From: Bacteroidaceae bacterium
GTDB taxonomy: Bacteria; Bacteroidota; Bacteroidia; Bacteroidales; Bacteroidaceae
Reading direction: 5' to 3'
NCBI GenBank assembly: GCA_017552435.1
Contig: JAFZPZ010000096.1
Span: forward strand, 1-56,230
DNA: 56,230 nucleotides
This document shows, in pieces, positions 16,878 through 25,165 of this stretch (position 1 is the stretch's first letter; each line of letters starts with the position of its first letter). The notes beneath the pieces were generated by a model. The model searched no databases. It saw nothing but the letters and a program-made list of their open reading frames with translations, and was not told the DNA's origin. The position numbers and the translations under genes were made by a program.

Positions 16878-16888
16878 AATAGTGCAGT

Positions 16889-19800
16889 ATGCTCATAGAC
16901 AACAAGACGAACAGATATCCAGACTCTGGCTTTAACATTGTTACTGTTTGGGATTTCATCAATGAATTCTCTGGTAAATCATCAGAACAAGTTGGTAACA
17001 TGGATATTGTTACAGGCTATTTTACTATCCGTGCTCTCAGTAAACTCTACCATGAGCTACCAGAAGAAGATGTGTTCCGTATTGTATCGTCAGAGATGGT
17101 TATGCAAGAAGAGGAGAAAAACCATATCATTGATTTGCTAAATGGAGACACTGGTATAGAGACCACTCTTAACCTTGATGAATATGCTCGTGATGCAAAA
17201 GCATTCTTGCAACGAAACACCGTGCAGATTAAAGCCATTGTTAATGCATTCTGTCATGCCAAGGCATACATGTTCAAGAACAACAACCCAAAGAATGACA
17301 GTTTCTATCTGACAGGTAGTAGTAACCTTACCGATGCTGGATTAGGGTTGAAAGCCACATCCAACATTGAATTGACAATGGGTGACCCTGTGAAGTTGAG
17401 TGACAAAGATTACAAGGAAGTTTGTTCTTGGTTCGAAGATATTTGGAAAATGGCCGCAGAGCAAATCCCTTCCGATTCGACAAACCCAAAGTCAGAAAAG
17501 ATAAGCGTTAAAGACTATTTCATCAAAAAGATTGATGACTATTTCCGTCGCTATACTCCAGAAGAGATTTATTATAAAATCCTTTTTGAACTCTTCAATT
17601 CTGATATTGAATTGGATGGTTCCATTGAGCATAGACAGGACATGTCTCTTCTCCAAACGAGTGAGATCTGGAAGACACTTTTCAAGTATCAGCAACAGGG
17701 AGTTATATCCCTTATCAAAATGCTCCGAAAGTTTAATGGAGCTATCCTTGCCGATGCCGTAGGTTTGGGAAAGACATTCTCAGCGCTGGCAGTCATGAAG
17801 TACTTCCAGACACAAAATTATGTTACCGTCTTACTTTGTCCGAAGAAGTTGGAACAGAACTGGACGCAATATCTTAAGCGTCATGGTTCTCGTTTTGACA
17901 AAGACGAGTTTGATTATATTGTCCGTTTCCACACCGACCTTCAGAACGACCGTTTGCAAAATGCTTACGATGACGCACCGCTTAACTGGCTACAGTCGCG
18001 TAAGAAAGTGTTGGTTGTCATTGATGAGAGCCACAACCTGCGCAATGAAAAATCAGGTCGTTATCAAGACCTTTTGCAGAACCTCATTCAGAGTCAAGAC
18101 CCAGAAAGTGGTCGCGATGTGAAGGTGCTGATGCTTTCTGCCACGCCTATCAATACAGGATTGAACGACGTGAAAGGTCAATTCAACCTTATTGGTCATG
18201 GTGATGATGCTGCATTTGATACGGAAGATTTTAACATCGAGTCTCTGAGAAATCTCTTTGCTGATAGTCAGCGTAAATACACTCAATGGTGTAGCGACCC
18301 AGACCGCACCATTGGTTCATTCATTTCTCTGCTTCCTCCTAAGTTTTTCAACCTGACAGATAAACTGATTGTTGCCCGTACACGTAAACTCATAGAGAAT
18401 ACGCTTGGTGAAGATCTCGGATTCCCCCAAAAGGAAAAGCCAGATAATGTGTATCAGGGTGTAGATCATTTTGGTAAATATCACTCCACAGATGAAATCT
18501 ATGCTGCCTTTGATGCACTAAGCCTTACGGCATACCAACCCAGCCTTTTCCTTCACGCCTCACGCAAGGAAGCAGAAAGAGAAGCCTCAGGTGATTGGAG
18601 TGACGATGTTAACCGTGAGCGTTTCCTTGTAAAGATGATGGGCATTCTGTTCATGAAGCGACTGGAAAGTAGTTGGCATTCATGCCGTACCACCATCAAG
18701 AAAGTGTTGGATGTTCATGAACAGACGCTTGCAAAAGTTGTTTCTTTCAAAGAACAGAAAACTGGAGGAAAGGTGGACGTAGAAATTCCCGATGATGACG
18801 AGAATAACGATACTGATGACATCTTCACTCTGCGTAAAGGTACAATAAACCTGGCTGACATGAAGAATTTGGGAGGCTTTGAACGTGGACTTCGCATGGA
18901 TGTCAATAAACTGCGAGCTATCTGCGAAAGTCTCGATGCTTTTGCGGAAGGTTACAAGAATGGATTTGAACAAGACTTGAAGTTGGAGAAATTGATTGCC
19001 ATTCTTGAAGACAAGCGTCAATCTTCTAATAAGAAAGTGGTAATCTTCACAGCCTATGCAGATACTGCAAGATTTATTTTCGATGAACTATGTAAGCGTG
19101 GTTTTACTCGCATGGCATCGGTTTCCGGACAAGAGATACACACTACAGGTAGACATAATACAAGTAACTTCAATGAGGTACTTCAAAGTTTTGCTCCATA
19201 CAGCAAACTCTACAAGGAACTAGATTGGAGCGATCTTTACGAGGAAGCAAAGCTCAGTCGTACAGACTATTATGATGATGACAAGCGTAGGTGGAATGTT
19301 CCCTTTGCTCTCTGGCAAAAACTTATAGCAGAACGACGAACAAACTTCAAACGCCTGTTGGATGATAGTATTGATATACTCATTGCTACGGACTGTCTCT
19401 CTGAAGGACAAAACTTACAGGATGCTGATATGCAGATTAACTATGACATTCATTGGAATCCAGTTCGTCTGATTCAGCGTTTTGGACGTATTGACCGTAT
19501 CGGTTCACCATGTAATTCTATACGTTGTGTCAACTTCTGGCCTGCCAAGTCTTTCGAGGATTACCTTCATCTTGAAACGCGCATAATGAACCGCATGGTG
19601 GCAATGAACCTTGTAGGTTCAGAGACTCAGCAGTTGAACGATGCCTATTTGAAGATGGAAGCAGATAATCCTTTACAGGATAAGAATGCCGACCGCTTGC
19701 TTGAAGAGTTGCAGAACAATAGCATCAGCGATATAGAATCACCACGTACACTATCTTTGAAAGATTTCTCTTTCGAGGTGTATCGTCAAGACTTGATTGA

Positions 19801-20308
19801 CTACTTCGAGAAACACAAGGAAGTGTTCCGTCGAATGCCTAATGGCATCTTCTCTGGTTTCCGTTTTGATGATACTCTTTTTGAAAAGATACCAGAAAGC
19901 CTTGTCGCTGTCGTAGGCTATCCTCATCGTGAGCAAGGAAACAATAAGCCTTACTCTGAAATCTATCTGATGTGCCAACCTGCCGACACGCACATTCCTG
20001 CGACTTATCAGGAACTCAACCGTGCCGAGGTGTTGGAATTTCTGCGTAAGAACAAGACGCAAGACCGTTTTGTGCCAGAATGGATAGAGACTAACAATAA
20101 GGAGCGTTTGCAGAAGCTATCGAATATCATTCAAAAATGGATGGAATCCAAAGTTCCACAGCAAGCTACTGCTGCAATCTTACAAATAGCAAAATCTCGT
20201 AAGACGATACACAAGACTACAAAACAGGAAAAGAATGCCCAATTACTTGAAGAGAAATTCAAGAAGGAGAATTTTGACCTGATTGTATGGGAGTATGTGA
20301 GTAAATAA
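16889..20308 (+). CDS. PLD-SNF2 helicase of a putative defence operon
   Basis: 1139 aa. The N-terminal 200 residues contain a phospholipase-D-like motif HAKAYMFK with a following GSSNLTDAGL (about residues 123-155), suggesting nuclease activity. A complete SNF2/RapA-type superfamily 2 helicase follows: Q-motif-like KYQQQGVISL, Walker A DAVGLGKT (about 290), DESH (about 378), LMLSATPINT, and motif VI RFGRIDRIGS (about 863). The next gene, 15 bp downstream, is an adenine methyltransferase. Together they look like a split version of single-chain nuclease-helicase-methylase restriction enzymes, or relatives of DISARM/BREX helicases. Role in defence is inference from domains and neighbours. Confidence 0.9.
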   Translation: MLIDNKTNRYPDSGFNIVTVWDFINEFSGKSSEQVGNMDIVTGYFTIRALSKLYHELPEEDVFRIVSSEMVMQEEEKNHIIDLLNGDTGIETTLNLDEYARDAKAFLQRNTVQIKAIVNAFCHAKAYMFKNNNPKNDSFYLTGSSNLTDAGLGLKATSNIELTMGDPVKLSDKDYKEVCSWFEDIWKMAAEQIPSDSTNPKSEKISVKDYFIKKIDDYFRRYTPEEIYYKILFELFNSDIELDGSIEHRQDMSLLQTSEIWKTLFKYQQQGVISLIKMLRKFNGAILADAVGLGKTFSALAVMKYFQTQNYVTVLLCPKKLEQNWTQYLKRHGSRFDKDEFDYIVRFHTDLQNDRLQNAYDDAPLNWLQSRKKVLVVIDESHNLRNEKSGRYQDLLQNLIQSQDPESGRDVKVLMLSATPINTGLNDVKGQFNLIGHGDDAAFDTEDFNIESLRNLFADSQRKYTQWCSDPDRTIGSFISLLPPKFFNLTDKLIVARTRKLIENTLGEDLGFPQKEKPDNVYQGVDHFGKYHSTDEIYAAFDALSLTAYQPSLFLHASRKEAEREASGDWSDDVNRERFLVKMMGILFMKRLESSWHSCRTTIKKVLDVHEQTLAKVVSFKEQKTGGKVDVEIPDDDENNDTDDIFTLRKGTINLADMKNLGGFERGLRMDVNKLRAICESLDAFAEGYKNGFEQDLKLEKLIAILEDKRQSSNKKVVIFTAYADTARFIFDELCKRGFTRMASVSGQEIHTTGRHNTSNFNEVLQSFAPYSKLYKELDWSDLYEEAKLSRTDYYDDDKRRWNVPFALWQKLIAERRTNFKRLLDDSIDILIATDCLSEGQNLQDADMQINYDIHWNPVRLIQRFGRIDRIGSPCNSIRCVNFWPAKSFEDYLHLETRIMNRMVAMNLVGSETQQLNDAYLKMEADNPLQDKNADRLLEELQNNSISDIESPRTLSLKDFSFEVYRQDLIDYFEKHKEVFRRMPNGIFSGFRFDDTLFEKIPESLVAVVGYPHREQGNNKPYSEIYLMCQPADTHIPATYQELNRAEVLEFLRKNKTQDRFVPEWIETNNKERLQKLSNIIQKWMESKVPQQATAAILQIAKSRKTIHKTTKQEKNAQLLEEKFKKENFDLIVWEYVSK

Positions 20309-20323
20309 TAACTAATAGAACAG

Positions 20324-23300
20324 ATGAACCTTATGAATACAGTTCTGAAAAAGTTTGTTAACGAATCCTTGTTTGATGCCAGTTCTGCTTTGCTGCATCA
20401 CTTGCATATAGTGTTTAACGAGGTGACACGAGTACCTGTGCCATTTGAAGACCTTTATCCTCTTGACTTGTCTAAGGCTTTGAATGATGTACTTGCAAAG
20501 GTGGAAAACACTTATTTCATCGGTACTGTGGATGAGTCCTCGCTGACAGGTAGTGCCGAAACACTTTCTGCCGAGGAAGTGACAGCTCGTGCTTCGGAAG
20601 GCAAATACACTGGTATGATGATTTTTGCCGTAAAGTTGCAAGCTGGAGCCACGCTCACACGTTCAGAAAGTGCCACTCTAACGCGAGGATTTAACCGCAT
20701 AGCATCAGCACAACCCGTCATCCTGTTCATTAAGCAGGGTAACGAGTTGGCCCTATCAACCTGTGAGCGTAGCGAATATACACAGCAATGGCGTGACGGA
20801 GAGAAACTTGGTAAGGTGAGCATCCTACGTGGCATCAATTGTTTGAGTCCTCATCGTGGACACATAGACATCTTGGCATCTATTGGTGACAAGACATATC
20901 CAAACTATGAAGAACTTTACAAGCACTGGATGGAAGTATTCTCCAGTGACTTGCTTACAAAGAAATTCTACTCAGAGCTCAGCGATTGGTACGCTTGGGC
21001 TGTGCAGGTGGCACGTTTCCCGAACGACCTCACAACCGATACGGATGATGACAAATTCAACCATGAGAGTTGCATCCGTCTCATCACTCGACTCATTTTC
21101 GTATGGTTTCTTAAACAAAAGCATCTCATCCCAGAAGAGTTCTTCGATGAAAAGTACATCAAAGAACACTTCATCGATGAGTTTAATCCTCACGATCGAA
21201 GGAACTTGCTCTATAATCCAGAGGAAAGCAAGTACTATCGTCTCATCCTGCAAAATCTTTTCTTTGCTATGCTTAACTGCCCAATCGTGGCGGAAGGTAA
21301 GGATGTACCAAACAATAGAAGATTTCGTGGTGACTTTCAGAAAGGTTTCTTGCGTGATGGTTACAACGTAAACAACCTGATGCGTTACAAGTCCGACTTC
21401 AAGGATGGTGGTGCAGACGAGTTTGTACAGATGGCTAACAACCATGTGCCTTTCCTCAATGGTGGCTTATTCGATTGCTTGGATAAGAAACCAGAAAAAC
21501 TATATTACGATGGTTTCTCCGAAAGAAAAGAATCGCTTGAACAGCTATATCTTCCTGATTGGCTCTTCTTTGGTGATGAAGTGGGACGTAGTATCGACCT
21601 TTCACAATGGTATGGTGACAACAATAAGAAAAGTGTTTCCGCTCGTGGCATCATAGACATTCTGAAACGTTATAACTTCACTATTGAGGAGAACACTCCG
21701 CTTGATCAGGAAGTATCACTTGACCCTGAACTATTGGGTAAAGCTTTTGAGAACTTGTTGGCATCCTACAATCCAGAAACAAAGACTTCTGCCCGTAAGC
21801 AGACAGGCTCATTCTATACACCACGTGAAATTGTGCAGTACATGGTAGATGAGAGCCTTGTAGCCCACTTGAAACGTACATGTGGTGACGAATTGGAACC
21901 TGAGTACCGCAAGTTGCTTAGTTACTCTACAGAAGAGACTACACTCAACGAGGAACAACGAAAAGCCATCATGCAGGCTATTTATAATTGTCGTGTACTT
22001 GACCCAGCTTGTGGGTCAGGTGCATTCCCTATGGGTATTCTTCAACAATTGGTGCATGTCCTTCGTCAGCTTGATCCGACTAATGAAATGTGGAAGGACT
22101 TTATGATTGATCTTGCCATTGAACAATCAAAGGTTGCCTTTGCTGAGGACGAGGAAACTGAAAGGAAAGCACGTTTGGCAGACATTGAAGAAGCCTTCAA
22201 TACGAGTGTTAACGACCCTGATTATGCCCGTAAACTCTATCTCATAGAGAATTGCATCTATGGCGTAGATATTCAGCCTATAGCGGTACAAATATCCAAA
22301 CTACGTTTTTTCATTTCTCTCGTAGTTGATCAAAAGCAGACTGATGATGCTGCTCATAATTTTGGAATTCGTCCGCTGCCAAATCTTGAATCAAAGTTTG
22401 TAGCAGCAAACACGTTGATACCAGTAAAGTATAATGGAGAACTTGTGGAAGGTAATCCTGATGTAATCAAAAATAAGAGTAGGCTAAAGGATTTAAGTCA
22501 TCAAATATTCCTTGCCAAGCGGAACGTTGACAAACAGCGACTAAAGCAAGAAATCAAAGAAACGCGCCAAGCTCTTGCTTTAGCTATTGAGGATACAGGA
22601 TTTGTCAGTCAAAGTGCAGCACAACAATTGGCAAACTGGGATATGTTTGACCAAAATGCTTCATCTTCATTCTTCGATGCAGAATGGATGTTTGGTATAA
22701 GAGGAGGGTTCGATGTTGTTATAGCTAATCCTCCATACAAGATAGTATCAAAAGACGATGAATTCAAGTCGTTCTATGACTCATTATATTGTGTTGCACG
22801 TGGTGGTAAAAGAAATCTATTCCACCTTTTCTTTGAACGTGGAATAAAACTTGCTAAGAAAAACGGTGTTCTTTCTTACATTACCCCAGATACCTATTTC
22901 TCTGGAAACGACACAGAAGCACTTAGAGAATTTTTTGTAAATAATGTTGATATAAGGAACATTATTCATTACCCGGAAAAGGAGAAGGTATTTGAAAATG
23001 TAACACAGGCAGTAGCAGTAATTGTACTTATAAAACAACAGCATGGCAAAGGTTTTCATATTATATCCAAAAGTGCCAATTCATATATCGACTACGCAAG
23101 TGTAACAAAGAGCACAAAATACATTTTTAAGGCAACGGACGGCATTGTTGAAAAGATGAAAAGATGCACATTGTCATTTGGATCTGTTTGTGAAGGATAT
23201 AAAGGCGATGTAAATCTTGGATTAAAAAAAGAATATTTCACTACATATGAAGATACCGATTGTTTACCATTAGTTCGTGGAATACAAATAACTCAATACC

Positions 23301-23806
23301 TTTACATTCCTGGCAATGAGTATTGCTCTGTTCAGGCTCTATCGAAGAATCATTCAAGTAAGGAACGTATTGTTTTTCAAGAAGTGTCAAATATGGGGCT
23401 AAGCCAACGAATAAAAGGGACAATACTTCAAAATGTAATATGTGGAGACACATGCAATCTGTTATTCTCAAAAGACAATCGTTTTGATAACAAAACTATA
23501 CTCTCTATATTAAACAGTAAAGCTGTTAATTATTTCTTCAAATATTTTAACCAAACGAATCATGTCCCCATTGGAGAGATAAGAAAAATACCTTTCCCAT
23601 CAATAGCTAAAGAAGAAAAAGAAGTGCTCATTGATCTAGTGGATAAAATTTTGAGTTCGAAAAAGACAAATCCTAACACAAGTACATCTTCATACGAACA
23701 ACAAATTGATCTTCACGTATATCACCTCTACGGTTTTACCTACGATGAAGTTCTCATCATAGACCCAGAGACAACAATAACAAGGGAAGAATATGAACAG
23801 AGATGA
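20324..23806 (+). CDS. Eco57I-like adenine-specific DNA methyltransferase
   Basis: 1160 aa. The gamma-class N6-adenine methyltransferase motifs are clear: SAM-binding DPACGSGAF (about residue 560) and catalytic NPPY (about 802). The first 500 residues are an N-terminal helical domain as in type IIG/Eco57I enzymes, with no obvious PD-(D/E)xK nuclease motif that I can see. The last 300 residues should be the target-recognition domain and are noticeably more AT-rich, with more AGA and ATA codons. It should protect host DNA and give specificity to the helicase-nuclease. Its last 14 bp overlap the sirtuin-like gene. A start at 20333 is also possible. Confidence 0.9.
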   Translation: MNLMNTVLKKFVNESLFDASSALLHHLHIVFNEVTRVPVPFEDLYPLDLSKALNDVLAKVENTYFIGTVDESSLTGSAETLSAEEVTARASEGKYTGMMIFAVKLQAGATLTRSESATLTRGFNRIASAQPVILFIKQGNELALSTCERSEYTQQWRDGEKLGKVSILRGINCLSPHRGHIDILASIGDKTYPNYEELYKHWMEVFSSDLLTKKFYSELSDWYAWAVQVARFPNDLTTDTDDDKFNHESCIRLITRLIFVWFLKQKHLIPEEFFDEKYIKEHFIDEFNPHDRRNLLYNPEESKYYRLILQNLFFAMLNCPIVAEGKDVPNNRRFRGDFQKGFLRDGYNVNNLMRYKSDFKDGGADEFVQMANNHVPFLNGGLFDCLDKKPEKLYYDGFSERKESLEQLYLPDWLFFGDEVGRSIDLSQWYGDNNKKSVSARGIIDILKRYNFTIEENTPLDQEVSLDPELLGKAFENLLASYNPETKTSARKQTGSFYTPREIVQYMVDESLVAHLKRTCGDELEPEYRKLLSYSTEETTLNEEQRKAIMQAIYNCRVLDPACGSGAFPMGILQQLVHVLRQLDPTNEMWKDFMIDLAIEQSKVAFAEDEETERKARLADIEEAFNTSVNDPDYARKLYLIENCIYGVDIQPIAVQISKLRFFISLVVDQKQTDDAAHNFGIRPLPNLESKFVAANTLIPVKYNGELVEGNPDVIKNKSRLKDLSHQIFLAKRNVDKQRLKQEIKETRQALALAIEDTGFVSQSAAQQLANWDMFDQNASSSFFDAEWMFGIRGGFDVVIANPPYKIVSKDDEFKSFYDSLYCVARGGKRNLFHLFFERGIKLAKKNGVLSYITPDTYFSGNDTEALREFFVNNVDIRNIIHYPEKEKVFENVTQAVAVIVLIKQQHGKGFHIISKSANSYIDYASVTKSTKYIFKATDGIVEKMKRCTLSFGSVCEGYKGDVNLGLKKEYFTTYEDTDCLPLVRGIQITQYLYIPGNEYCSVQALSKNHSSKERIVFQEVSNMGLSQRIKGTILQNVICGDTCNLLFSKDNRFDNKTILSILNSKAVNYFFKYFNQTNHVPIGEIRKIPFPSIAKEEKEVLIDLVDKILSSKKTNPNTSTSSYEQQIDLHVYHLYGFTYDEVLIIDPETTITREEYEQR

Positions 23807-24821
23807 AGATATTGACATAGCAGAATTAATGCGTTCAAGACCACACCTGTTTATTTTGGGAGCAGGTGCTACAAAAGCGACCATACCTAATGGAGATAAG
23901 TATGGTCGCCAAAGTCCTGTCATGGAAAACTTCATGCACGAGATTGGTATAGATGGGTTGTTGGAAGGAGTGAAACTGAAGACTAAAAGTAAAAACATTG
24001 AAGCAATATATTCAGAACTGTCAACAAAACCAGAATATGCAAGTGTTGTTTCCAAGATAGAAGATGGTATTGTCGCACATTACCGACAAATGCAAATTCC
24101 TGATGCACCAACACTATATGATTATCTCATTCTATCTCTTCGCCATAAGGATTGTATTGCAACATTCAACTGGGACCCATTGTTAATACAAGCATACAAC
24201 AGAGTCAATAAAATAACGTCAGACTTACCTCAAATGTTATTTCTCCATAGTTCTGTAGAGGTAGGTGTCTGTGAAGACTGCTATCATTACGAGCCTTTCC
24301 GTAACAGATATTGTTCAATTTGTGGTCAGCCTTTATCTTCTCCAAAACTTTTATACCCGGTAAAACATAAGGATTATTCACAGGATATATTCATAAAGGA
24401 CAGTTGGGATGCTTTCTCTGGCTATCTGGAACGTGCTTGTATCGTGACTATTTGGGGGTACAGTGCCCCAAAAAGTGATAGTGAAGCTAAGAAGATGATG
24501 TTAAAAGCCTTCTCTTCTACTTTTCGGAAGCTTGACCAAATTGAGGTGATAGATATTGCCGAAGAGGAAAAACTATATAAAACTTGGAGTTCATTCGCCA
24601 AGAAAACCAATTATCATTTGAACATATATACATCATTGATGGATACGTTTATCGGAGAATTTCCTCGAAGGAGTGTAGAAGGTTATGTAAAAAGGAATAT
24701 CGAAGGTTGGTGGGGTGGCTCTACTCTAACATTGAAGGAGTGTAAATCATTTGATGAACTTGCACACCTTTTTGCCCCTTTGTTAGCAAATGAATCAAAC
24801 GATAATTTTTGTGTAATATAA
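23793..24821 (+). CDS. SIR2-like (sirtuin-fold) protein with zinc ribbon
   Basis: 342 aa. The Rossmann motif FILGAGATKA (about residues 19-28), then ATFNWDPLL (about 123-131, the place of the sirtuin N-I-D motif), FLHSSVE with the likely catalytic His (about 151) and a zinc ribbon CEDC-x11-CSIC (about 160-177) keep the sirtuin order. Bacterial SIR2 proteins in defence systems (Thoeris ThsA, DSR, SIR2-Argonaute) degrade NAD+ on phage infection, so this may be the effector of the operon. It overlaps the methyltransferase by 14 bp, indicating coupled expression. NADase versus deacetylase activity cannot be told from sequence alone. Confidence 0.8.
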   Translation: MNRDEDIDIAELMRSRPHLFILGAGATKATIPNGDKYGRQSPVMENFMHEIGIDGLLEGVKLKTKSKNIEAIYSELSTKPEYASVVSKIEDGIVAHYRQMQIPDAPTLYDYLILSLRHKDCIATFNWDPLLIQAYNRVNKITSDLPQMLFLHSSVEVGVCEDCYHYEPFRNRYCSICGQPLSSPKLLYPVKHKDYSQDIFIKDSWDAFSGYLERACIVTIWGYSAPKSDSEAKKMMLKAFSSTFRKLDQIEVIDIAEEEKLYKTWSSFAKKTNYHLNIYTSLMDTFIGEFPRRSVEGYVKRNIEGWWGGSTLTLKECKSFDELAHLFAPLLANESNDNFCVI

Positions 24822-24893
24822 ACAAAAAACATAGAAGTGACAGCGAAAAATCTTCCTTGAAACTCTATGCCTATCTATGACACAAAAGCGGAG

Positions 24894-24928
24894 ACTGAAA
24901 TAGTTTGTTTACGCATTGTTTACGCAGA
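24894..24928. repeat. Terminal 35-bp repeat, right copy
   Basis: It is identical to 6332-6366 and in the same orientation, about 70 bp inside attR. See the left copy for its likely role as recombinase arm site. Confidence 0.7.
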
Positions 24929-24935
24929 CATAAAA

Positions 24936-24964
24936 AAGCACTTGCGAGAAAATCGTAAGTGCTT
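24936..24964 (-). terminator. Element-supplied terminator of tRNA-Met
   Basis: On the minus strand AAGCACTT pairs with AAGTGCTT, with TCG/CGA-type inner pairing, followed by a T run. It lies 12 bp past the tRNA 3' end and replaces the original terminator now at 6145-6171. Confidence 0.65.
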
Positions 24965-24975
24965 GATTTTTAATG

Positions 24976-25049
24976 TGGACCAGCCTGGGCTTGAACCAGG
25001 GACCTCCAGATTATGAGTCTGTTGCTCTAACCAACTGAGCTACAAGTCC
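24976..25049 (-). tRNA. tRNA-Met (CAT), chimeric at the integration site
   Basis: 74 nt on the minus strand: acceptor GGACTTG with CTGGTCC, D arm GCTC/GAGC, anticodon loop CTCATAA (anticodon CAT), T arm CCTGG/CCAGG with TTCAAGC loop, discriminator A and no encoded CCA. The acceptor shows a T-T mismatch at pair 6-67 and the anticodon stem an A-G at 27-43. The 5' half is chromosomal, and the 3' half past the 17-bp core came with the element. An elongator Met tRNA is most likely; a lysidine-modified tRNA-Ile with CAT anticodon is not excluded. Confidence 0.9.
25001..25017. repeat. attR core direct repeat
   Basis: This is the right copy of the 17-bp core, spanning the anticodon loop, 3' anticodon stem and variable loop of the tRNA gene. 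Confidence 0.8.
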
Positions 25050-25124
25050 AATAACACGCTACTCGCGTTATCGGCTGCAAAAGTAGACATTTCCGACGAA
25101 TTATGCAAATGAACGCGGGAAAAA

Positions 25125-25156
25125 TTTGGTGTAGCGAAGAGTTTTGACTATTTTTG
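25125..25156 (+). promoter_or_regulatory. ribF promoter
   Basis: TTTG (25125-25128), 20 bp, then TATTTTTG (25149-25156) match the Bacteroidales housekeeping promoter. The expected start of transcription, near 25161-25164, is only a few bases before the ATG at 25166. Confidence 0.7.
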
Positions 25157-25165
25157 CACATCAGT

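Larger units (their letters stand above)
6212..25017. mobile_element. 18.8-kb mobilizable integrative element in tRNA-Met
   Basis: The ends are defined by a perfect 17-bp direct repeat, GACCTCCAGATTATGAG, at 6212-6228 and 25001-25017, lying within tRNA sequence. Inside are two tyrosine recombinases, an excisionase-like HTH protein, a primase-helicase, MobC and a relaxase, but no type IV secretion or coupling genes. It should therefore be mobilized in trans rather than self-transmissible. Cargo is a HipBST-like module on the left and a restriction-like operon on the right. Every gene is on the plus strand. Nearly identical repeats lie inside both ends (6332-6366 and 24894-24928). Confidence 0.85.

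Noticed and set aside
16889-24821. A standard BREX or DISARM system
   Set aside because: No PglZ, BrxC, DUF1998 (DrmB) or separate DrmA/DrmC gene is present; only helicase, methyltransferase and SIR2 genes occur.
6212-25017. A self-transmissible conjugative element
   Set aside because: Relaxase and MobC are present, but no tra/VirB-like or coupling ATPase genes are seen, so mobilizable only.
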